From NCBI GenBank assembly GCA_946406195.1, contig CAMJJT010000011.1:1-57973 (forward strand): a DNA stretch of 57,973 bases, written 5' to 3'. The position numbers and the translations under genes were made by a program. The DNA comes from an uncultured Bacteroidales bacterium (GTDB taxonomy: Bacteria > Bacteroidota > Bacteroidia > Bacteroidales > Paludibacteraceae). This document shows, one piece after another, positions 53,266 through 57,973 of this stretch. Positions within the stretch are counted from its first letter, which is position 1, and each line of letters begins with the position of its first letter. The notes under the pieces were generated by a model, which did not search any database, was not told where the DNA came from, and saw only the letters and a program-made list of their open reading frames with translations.

Positions 53266-53310
53266 CAAAGATACGAAAATTTTCTCACATATGCAAATAA
53301 TTTTGCATAT
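53266..53310 (-). promoter_or_regulatory. Operon promoter with operator-like palindrome on the -33 box
   Basis: On the minus strand, TTTG (53294-53297), 20 nt, TATCTTTG (53266-53273). A perfect inverted repeat has arms ATATGCAAA (53289-53297) and TTTGCATAT (53302-53310) with a 4-nt centre; one arm contains the -33 TTTG. A bound repressor would block the promoter. The WYL protein of the operon is the likely ligand. Confidence 0.75.
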
Positions 53311-53326
53311 TGTAGGTACATTTGCA

Positions 53327-53419
53327 CTAAAAACAGGTATTAGATATCAAGTCAATGAGAAACCATAGCGCTAATCCCGCTTCCAATATTCCGGTCAGTA
53401 AGCCTATTATCTGTTCCAT
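53327..53419 (-). CDS. 30-residue membrane peptide (mini-protein 1)
   Basis: MEQIIGLLTGILEAGLALWF, then LIDLISNTCF. One hydrophobic helix. It shares L-x-E-x-G-L-x-L-W-F-x-I with two neighbours (53562 and 53773). It lies just upstream of the operon palindrome. Not recognised; toxin-like or regulatory peptides have this size, but nothing is shown. Confidence 0.5.
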   Translation of the reverse strand: MEQIIGLLTGILEAGLALWFLIDLISNTCF

Positions 53420-53431
53420 ACCATTTGAAAT

Positions 53432-53557
53432 TTAGTTACAAATCAGTTCAATTGCCAGGGCACCAAAGAAGATGAGTTTGATGATGTCCCAGATTAACCC
53501 GAGGATGAGTCCTTTCGTATTGTCAATGGACTCCATGATTTTATCGTAGTCGTTCAT
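53432..53557 (-). CDS. 41-residue membrane peptide (mini-protein 2)
   Basis: MNDYDKIMESIDNTKGLILG, then LIWDIIKLIFFGALAIELICN. An acidic start and one hydrophobic helix. It sits between mini-proteins 1 and 3 but does not share their Leu-Trp-Phe motif. Confidence 0.45.
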   Translation of the reverse strand: MNDYDKIMESIDNTKGLILGLIWDIIKLIFFGALAIELICN

Positions 53558-53561
53558 AGTT

Positions 53562-53648
53562 TTAACAATTAGCAAACATAGCTATCAAGAACCAGAGGGC
53601 TAAACCAATCTCCAGCAAGGAAACTAAAATAGTAATTAACTCGTCCAT
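53562..53648 (-). CDS. 28-residue membrane peptide (mini-protein 3)
   Basis: MDELITILVSLLEIGLALWF, then LIAMFANC. It is the closest relative of mini-protein 1, with LLEIGLALWFLI against ILEAGLALWFLI. Gap to mini-protein 2 is 4 nt. Confidence 0.5.
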   Translation of the reverse strand: MDELITILVSLLEIGLALWFLIAMFANC

Positions 53649-53772
53649 GGCGCTTCTGTTTTTAGTGGTTTGGTGCACCGCCGACTCTCACGAGCCGACG
53701 GTTGCTTGACATTTACAATCTTAACACTTTCAAATTTTATGACAAAAACTTGCAAACGCAAAAGCAAGTATA

Positions 53773-53907
53773 TCAATAGTTAGCCACACAGGATATAATA
53801 AACCAAAGAACTAAGCCGGTCTCCATAAGTCCGAACAACAAGCCGAGGGTACTGGCTGCAAACTGGCCGCCATCAGGGGCGATTTTTAACAATTGGTAAG
53901 TCAACAT
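53773..53907 (-). CDS. 44-residue membrane peptide (mini-protein 4)
   Basis: MLTYQLLKIAPDGGQFAAST, then LGLLFGLMETGLVLWFIISC and a short end. The helix LMETGLVLWFII matches the motif of mini-proteins 1 and 3. This copy has a longer N-terminal part. Confidence 0.5.
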   Translation of the reverse strand: MLTYQLLKIAPDGGQFAASTLGLLFGLMETGLVLWFIISCVANY

Positions 53908-53927
53908 AATCGTGTGTGTTTTAGAGA

Positions 53928-54071
53928 TTAGAAATCATTGTCTTCATAATAATCGAAACCGGACATACCATCGTCACTTGGGGTGCCACAATCCCAATCT
54001 TCACGATCGGTCCAATTAGAGGAATGATAGGGGCGCTCATCAGAGCCAAAAAGGAAATCAAATAGTGCCAT
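53928..54071 (-). CDS. 47-residue acidic protein
   Basis: MALFDFLFGSDERPYHSSNW, then TDREDWDCGTPSDDG and an Asp/Tyr-rich end. The other frame (53921-54124) encodes a longer but less protein-like peptide. The promoter at 54100-54135 is correctly spaced for this start. Function unknown. Strong acidity would suit a DNA mimic, which is only a guess. Confidence 0.5.
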   Translation of the reverse strand: MALFDFLFGSDERPYHSSNWTDREDWDCGTPSDDGMSGFDYYEDNDF

Positions 54072-54099
54072 AGTCGTACGTGTTTTTTGAAATCTGGTG

Positions 54100-54135
54100 C
54101 AAAATTACTATATCGTACTCCCAAGTTACGGGAGT
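54100..54135 (-). promoter_or_regulatory. Palindrome promoter, copy 2
   Basis: TAATTTTG (54100-54107), 9 nt, then ACTCCCAAGTTACGGGAGT (54117-54135), the same 19 bp as in copies 1 and 3. It drives the acidic protein and perhaps the mini-proteins. Confidence 0.75.
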
Positions 54136-54186
54136 CAAATCAAAAAAATGCAAAAAAAATCACTTTTTTCATGAAAACAGGCAAAA

Positions 54187-54588
54187 TTAGGCTGACTTGG
54201 GTTTCATAGACAGGAGTTCGGAAACGACGTCCCATTCGTACCAGGTCCAATGATCTTCCATATCGCGGTACTCAAGGCTACAAAAGAGAATCTCTTTCTC
54301 TTCGTCTGTCAGTTTACGGAACTCGTCATAAACAAAATCTCCCAAGCGGTTCAGAATTTCATAATAGTCATCTGTACTGAAAATCTCCTTTTCACGCTCG
54401 CTGAAAGCTTTGAGGGCGGCTTCTCTGAATTTAGGGAAGATCTCCATAGAACGCTTTTGGATCATCTCATCAAGGATGACGGGTCTGGGTTCGCTAATGT
54501 CTTCGAGCGCGTCGAAAAGGGCAACCATCATCCTGTCTTTTTTCCATTGCTCCTGATAGGCATCAATGTCAATCATTTTGTTACTCAT
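54187..54588 (-). CDS. Hypothetical 133-residue protein
   Basis: MSNKMIDIDAYQEQWKKDRM and a helical, acidic body (REKEIFSTDDYYEILNRLGDF, DEEKEILFCSLEYRDMEDHW). No signal peptide. It starts 8 nt after the membrane-protein stop at 54597 and is therefore in one unit with it, behind palindrome promoter copy 3. Not recognised. Confidence 0.5.
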   Translation of the reverse strand: MSNKMIDIDAYQEQWKKDRMMVALFDALEDISEPRPVILDEMIQKRSMEIFPKFREAALKAFSEREKEIFSTDDYYEILNRLGDFVYDEFRKLTDEEKEILFCSLEYRDMEDHWTWYEWDVVSELLSMKPKSA

Positions 54589-54596
54589 AATATATA

Positions 54597-54947
54597 CTAT
54601 TTTTTGCTATTAAAAATATCATTAAGTATCAATGCAGTAAATGCGGCACCTACCCATTCGTGGATTTCATTAGAGATCCTCTCCTCTTGCTGTTTCTCGA
54701 TCCTATATTTGACAGGATCCTCCTTTCGTCTTTTTTCTTCAGACTTTAGATAGAGATAGCCAAAGATAGAAAATAGGAAATCAAAACCGATAAACGAAAG
54801 GATCATTCCTATCCACCAGTAGTCAGAATTTTCAAAAAGCACGGATCCTGCCATATACGAAAATATGCCAAGGGGGATGAAAGCGAAGACAGCCATATAT
54901 AGCATAATAGCCAAAAACTCTTCAAAATGATTAGTTTGCTCTTTCAT
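54597..54947 (-). CDS. Two-helix membrane protein, 116 residues
   Basis: Taken from MKEQTNHFEEFLAIMLYMAV (54947), where a strong Shine-Dalgarno sequence (TTGGAGGTAATT) precedes the ATG. The frame is open further up but lacks support there. Two helices near 14-33 and 45-65 (WWIGMILSFIGFDFLFSIFGYLYL), then a Lys/Glu-rich tail. Function unknown. Confidence 0.55.
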   Translation of the reverse strand: MKEQTNHFEEFLAIMLYMAVFAFIPLGIFSYMAGSVLFENSDYWWIGMILSFIGFDFLFSIFGYLYLKSEEKRRKEDPVKYRIEKQQEERISNEIHEWVGAAFTALILNDIFNSKK

Positions 54948-54986
54948 AATTACCTCCAATTTTAGTGTATTTTTTGAAAATCGGTG

Positions 54987-55022
54987 CAAAGATAGTGTAT
55001 CAGACTCCCAAGTTACGGGAGT
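54987..55022 (-). promoter_or_regulatory. Palindrome promoter, copy 3
   Basis: TATCTTTG (54987-54994), 9 nt, ACTCCCAAGTTACGGGAGT (55004-55022). T-runs lie upstream (55028-55060). It drives the membrane protein and the 133-residue protein. Confidence 0.75.
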
Positions 55023-55091
55023 CAAATGAAAAAAATTCAAAAAAAATGCATTTTTTAACGAAAATGAGCAAAAATGAGCGAAAATCGGCAT

Positions 55092-55502
55092 TTAATGCCG
55101 GACTAATTGACAAAGGACGCCCGCCCGCGCGCCCACACACATAAACTATATTATATATCCCTTAAATAGCCAAAGATAGGTTCCTCACATTGTCGAAGGA
55201 CAATGTAAACAGCCAAATACTTACACGCAGCACATACACCGGGACAGAGCCATGGGGGCTTGTGGAGCGGGCAGGTCCTCGGCGTTTGTAATTGGATTAC
55301 AAAGACGAGGGACGCTCCGCAAGCCAGTAACGTCCTATCGTGGAGATAGGACACGGATAATCTAATCTGCCTAATGATTATCCGATCCCTACTAAGCAGC
55401 GAGAGAGAGAAGAGATGCAAACACGCCGCGAAGCAAATGTTGAAAAGAAAAAAGATTCTTTCTTTCCCCCCTTTTTTCACGAAGTGAGCAGAGAGAGATG
55501 AT
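55092..55502. ncRNA. Region of four consecutive hairpins, candidate structured RNA or recombination region
   Basis: No convincing gene. The perfect or near-perfect inverted repeats are 55187-55206 (8 bp, loop GAAG), 55259-55323 (10-bp outer stem with one G-U, inner 7- and 8-bp stems), 55332-55352 (8 bp, loop GTGGA) and 55354-55384 (9 bp). A minus-strand TATCTTTG at 55171-55178 lacks a good -33 element. The G-U pair fits a plus-strand RNA. Confidence 0.45.
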
Positions 55503-55530
55503 AAAAAGAAGACCGCCCCGAAGGACGGCC
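55503..55530 (-). terminator. aspS terminator
   Basis: An 8-bp stem GGCCGTCC/GGGCGGTC (with two G-U pairs) with a 4-nt loop and TTCTTTTT on the minus strand, 5 nt after the aspS stop. Confidence 0.8.
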
Positions 55531-55534
55531 TTGA

Positions 55535-56911
55535 TTAAGGAGCGACGCGGTTAATGTCTCGAGGAAACATCGAGCATTCTTTGACGTTGGCGATGCCGAG
55601 GAAGCATGCCGTGATACGCTCCAGGCCGATGGCAAAGCCACCGTGAGGGGGCATGCCGTTGCGGAAGGTGTCGAGATAGAAGTGGAAAGCATCCGGGTTC
55701 ATGCCACGACGGAGCATCTTCTCGCGATAGTCGGCTTCTTTATGGATACGCTGTCCGCCGGAGGTGATCTCGAGACCTCTCATGAGGAGGTCGAAGCTGA
55801 GTGTCAGCGACGGGTCCTCGGGGTCGTCCATGGCGTAGAAAGCACGGTGCTCGGAGGGGAAATGGGTGACAAAGACGAAGTCCGAACCGTATTTCTCGAA
55901 GGCGTATTTGCAGATGGCACGCTCCTCTTCCGGCGCAAGGTCGTCTTCCCCACGGTGGTCTGCTTCGCAGAGGTGGTTCTCATAGAGGATCTCATGCACT
56001 TCGCTCAGTTTCCATGCCGGTACCTGCTCGGGGAGCACGGGATTAACGGCGTTCAAGAGCTGGAGCTCGTGGGCGCAATCGCGTTCTACGACAGCGATGA
56101 TATGGCGGAGCAGAGCCGCCTCGAGGGTCATGACATCTTCCTGTCCTTTGATGAAGCCCATCTCGACATCGAGGGAGATGTACTCATTGAGGTGACGGGA
56201 GGTAGCATGTTTCTCTGCGCGGTAGGCGGGCGCGATCTCGAAGACGCGCTCATAGACGCCGACGCCGATCTGTTTGTAGAACTGCGGGCTCTGCGCGAGG
56301 TAAACCTGCTTGCCGAAATAATCCATCTTGAAGACGTTAGCGCCGCCTTCTGCTCCTTCGGAGACGATCTTCGGGGTGAAGATCTGGGTGAAGCCATTGG
56401 CGCTGAGGAACTCACCGAAGGCACGTGCGATGGTCGATTGTACCTTGAGGATCGCCATGTCACGCGGGTTGCGGAGGGTGACCTGACGGTTGTCGAACTT
56501 ATAGCGCAGGAGTGTCTCTTCGTCGCCGAACTTAAGGGCGTTCATGTCCACTACCTCGGCGGTTGTCGGGCGGCTCAGGACGCGGACCTCGGACACAGCG
56601 ATCTCAATGGTGTTGTAGAACGCTGCGGGGTCTTTGATCTTAGCCTCGTTGACCGTACCGGTGAGGGTGATTGCCATCTCGCGGCATAAGTCGTTCATGG
56701 CGATCTCTGCGCCCTTCTCGTCGAAGAACTTGGAGGTCTCGTTGGAGACAACGGCCTGGAGAAGTCCACGCGACTTGCGGAGAACGATGAATCCGCCCCA
56801 TTTGGTGACGCGGACGTTGTGGATCATGCCGGAAACGGTAACTTGCTCACCGACTTTGCAATTGTCGATGGTCACGCCTTGCGGCTGATGATTGTTTACA
56901 TCTAAGAACAT
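55535..56911 (-). CDS. aspS: Archaeal-type aspartate-tRNA ligase (probable Asp-tRNA(Asn)-forming)
   Basis: 458 residues from MFLDVNNHQPQGVTIDNCKV. It is class II of the archaeal/eukaryal AspRS type: OB-fold anticodon domain at residues 20-110 (VTVSGMIHNVRVTKWGGFIVL), motif 2 YRAEKHATSRHLNEYISLDVEMGF, motif 3 GMPPHGGFAIGLERI and the end FPRDINRVAP. It lacks the GAD insert of bacterial AspRS. His31 and a Pro in the loop KIKDPAAF resemble residues linked to non-discriminating activity, but I cannot align them exactly. If so, it needs GatCAB to make Asn-tRNA. Its 3' end is the insertion site of the island. Confidence 0.85.
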   Translation of the reverse strand: MFLDVNNHQPQGVTIDNCKVGEQVTVSGMIHNVRVTKWGGFIVLRKSRGLLQAVVSNETSKFFDEKGAEIAMNDLCREMAITLTGTVNEAKIKDPAAFYNTIEIAVSEVRVLSRPTTAEVVDMNALKFGDEETLLRYKFDNRQVTLRNPRDMAILKVQSTIARAFGEFLSANGFTQIFTPKIVSEGAEGGANVFKMDYFGKQVYLAQSPQFYKQIGVGVYERVFEIAPAYRAEKHATSRHLNEYISLDVEMGFIKGQEDVMTLEAALLRHIIAVVERDCAHELQLLNAVNPVLPEQVPAWKLSEVHEILYENHLCEADHRGEDDLAPEEERAICKYAFEKYGSDFVFVTHFPSEHRAFYAMDDPEDPSLTLSFDLLMRGLEITSGGQRIHKEADYREKMLRRGMNPDAFHFYLDTFRNGMPPHGGFAIGLERITACFLGIANVKECSMFPRDINRVAP

Positions 56912-57086
56912 AGTTGATGTATTTTTATTATTAGTAAAGAAAAATACGTGACCTTCGAGCCTAATGGCTCTAATCATCAATGATGCTTTATAGTCTTTTG
57001 AGCAAGCTCAACGCCTACAAATCCTCCTTGCTGCTTATTGACCGCCTTTATGGCGCTCAATGGTCACTCACAAAAATTGCTTCGCA

Positions 57087-57117
57087 CAAAAATATCAAAA
57101 ATCTATGCAGATAGCAA
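57087..57117 (-). promoter_or_regulatory. aspS promoter and 170-nt leader
   Basis: On the minus strand, TTG (57115-57117), 20 nt, TATTTTTG (57087-57094). The leader to 56911 holds two small hairpins (TTGAGC/GCTCAA and GAGCC/GGCTC) and could carry control, but no T-box or known riboswitch is recognisable. Confidence 0.65.
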
Positions 57118-57210
57118 CAAGTCATCCTAACCCTTATAGAAAAATATTTTTGGTATTTTCTATTATTTTCGGAAGGCGGGGAGCGACTCGATAAGAGGCG
57201 GTCTCTGTAA

Positions 57211-57262
57211 ATGATGAGTAGTTGGCGCCGTGAACTCGCTCACGAGAGCCAACTACCATCAT
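57211..57262 (-). terminator. Long hairpin downstream of rplQ
   Basis: GTAGTTGGC and GCCAACTAC form a 9-bp stem that can be extended outside by ATGATG/CATCAT. An inner CGTGA/TCACG stem lies in the loop. No T-run follows, so it may stabilise the 3' end rather than terminate. Confidence 0.5.
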
Positions 57263-57324
57263 ATACAACGGCTACGTTAGATAGCCTACCGCCGCATTTT
57301 TCTTTTCAATAAAGTAAAGATCAA

Positions 57325-57816
57325 TTACTCAGCGGCAGGAGCTTCAGCAGCAGGAGCGGCCTCTTCAGCTACGGCAGCTACTTCCTCTTTAACGGCTTTT
57401 TTGCCGGCACGGCGGGTAGCTTTCTTAGCAGCTTTCTTGGTCTCCTTGAGCATGTTCTCATTGTAGTCAACGAGCTCGATGATACACATCTCAGCAGCAT
57501 CGCCCAGACGGAAGCCTGTGCGGAGGATACGGGTGTAACCACCGGGACGGTTAGCGATCTTCTCGCCTACATTCTGGAAGAGTTCGGTAACGACCTCTTT
57601 CTGTTTGAGGAGGGAGAAAGCCAAACGACGGTTGTTCATGTTATCCTCTTTGGCACGCGTGAGGATCGGCTCCACGTAGATACGGAGCGCTTTAGCCTTA
57701 GCGAGGGTCGTGCTGATACGCTTGTGCATGATCAGCGAGCACGCCATGTTGGACAACATCGCTGCGCGATGGTTGGCCTTGCGGCTAAGGTGGTTGAATT
57801 TCTTATTATGTCTCAT
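57325..57816 (-). CDS. rplQ: 50S ribosomal protein L17
   Basis: 163 residues. [21 protein letters not shown] is the standard L17 start, and [18 protein letters not shown] and [31 protein letters not shown] follow. The C-terminal Ala/Glu/Lys extension (about 45 residues) is usual in Bacteroidetes. It follows rpoA as in the conserved alpha operon. Confidence 0.97.
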   Translation of the reverse strand: MRHNKKFNHLSRKANHRAAMLSNMACSLIMHKRISTTLAKAKALRIYVEPILTRAKEDNMNNRRLAFSLLKQKEVVTELFQNVGEKIANRPGGYTRILRTGFRLGDAAEMCIIELVDYNENMLKETKKAAKKATRRAGKKAVKEEVAAVAEEAAPAAEAPAAE

Positions 57817-57842
57817 AATTTTTTAATTACATTAAAAATTTA

Positions 57843-57871
57843 GTCGAAAGTCGAAAGTCGAAAGTCGAAAG
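57843..57871. repeat. GTCGAAA simple repeat between rpoA and rplQ
   Basis: Four copies of GTCGAAA plus one base. It is one of several simple-repeat words in the intergenic spaces of this genome. Confidence 0.85.
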
Positions 57872-57908
57872 CAATTCCGCACAGTGACCATCTCTTTCTT
57901 CTTTGTTG

Positions 57909-57973
57909 TTAATCAAGTGCACGATAGCGCGAGATGTCCATACCGAAGGCGAGGCCGTTGCGCTCGAGGAGTT
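57909..57973 (-). CDS. rpoA: RNA polymerase alpha subunit, C-terminal end (cut by window edge)
   Basis: The frame ends LLERNGLAFGMDISRYRALD before TAA, matching the C-terminal end of RpoA (L-x-x-x-G-L-x-F-G-M-D). The rest lies to the right of the window. Confidence 0.9.
   Translation of the reverse strand, partial: LLERNGLAFGMDISRYRALD

Noticed and set aside
53921..54124. 67-residue frame overlapping the 47-residue acidic ORF
   Set aside because: The 47-residue frame has a start placed correctly behind the palindrome promoter; the longer frame begins inside the -7 region.
34013..55552. Integrase or transposase for the island
   Set aside because: I looked for tyrosine and serine recombinase motifs and for DDE transposases in all frames and saw none; the island is reported without one.
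55643..56689. 348-codon open frame antisense to aspS
   Set aside because: Shadow of the confident aspS gene; no signals for a start and no recognisable domain.
56912..57086. T-box or riboswitch in the aspS leader
   Set aside because: Only small hairpins are visible; no T-box sequence or known aptamer core.

Overview
The window comes from a gut-type Bacteroidales genome. The signs are SusC/SusD/SusE-F proteins with a SusR-like regulator, a type IX secretion tail on one surface protein, InlB-repeat surface proteins, an archaeal-type AspRS, and promoters of the Bacteroidetes form (TTG or TTTG, 20 nt, TAnnTTTG). I cannot name a genus. Almost every gene is on the minus strand.

1-11.2 kb is ordinary chromosome: a tRNA-Leu/tRNA-Gly unit, menA, a DUF486 membrane protein, ttcA, a secreted protein, a GH53 galactanase next to an acyl-ACP thioesterase, a TonB receptor, and a ddpX / flavodoxin-like / PP2C-phosphatase operon. 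11.2-12.7 kb is a small decayed cassette related to the island further right. 12.7-33.8 kb is an alpha-glucan (dextran-like) utilisation locus: CBM protein, SusC, SusD, SusE/F, GH66, GH97, a secreted protein, a 43-residue peptide, a 2042-residue InlB-repeat protein and its small partner, with a SusR-like regulator beside it.

34.0-55.5 kb is an accessory island inserted at the 3' end of an archaeal-type aspartyl-tRNA synthetase gene (aspS, 55.5-56.9 kb). The last 18 bp of aspS recur exactly at 34013-34030, and two diverged longer aspS tails lie inside, at 35.5 kb (minus) and 36.7 kb (plus). No integrase is visible. From the left the island holds an AAA+ ATPase, a noncoding mosaic with two inverted copies of a triple-hairpin element, a phage-flavoured block of small genes (MAKV-type proteins, two small lipoproteins, a holin-like protein, DUF5675, HNH endonuclease, an apparent replication or regulatory protein), then a five-gene operon (methyltransferase, PstI/BsuBI-type restriction enzyme, SNF2 helicase, Hsp70-like ATPase, WYL regulator), and last a string of mini-proteins. 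Three island promoters carry the same 19-bp palindrome exactly 9 nt upstream of the -7 box. The five-gene operon has a different palindrome sitting on its -33 element.

The best candidate for an undescribed system is the five-gene operon. A type II restriction-modification pair is transcribed together with a SNF2 ATPase and an Hsp70-like ATPase, apparently under a WYL regulator. The right end (56.9-58 kb) is chromosome again: rplQ and the end of rpoA.
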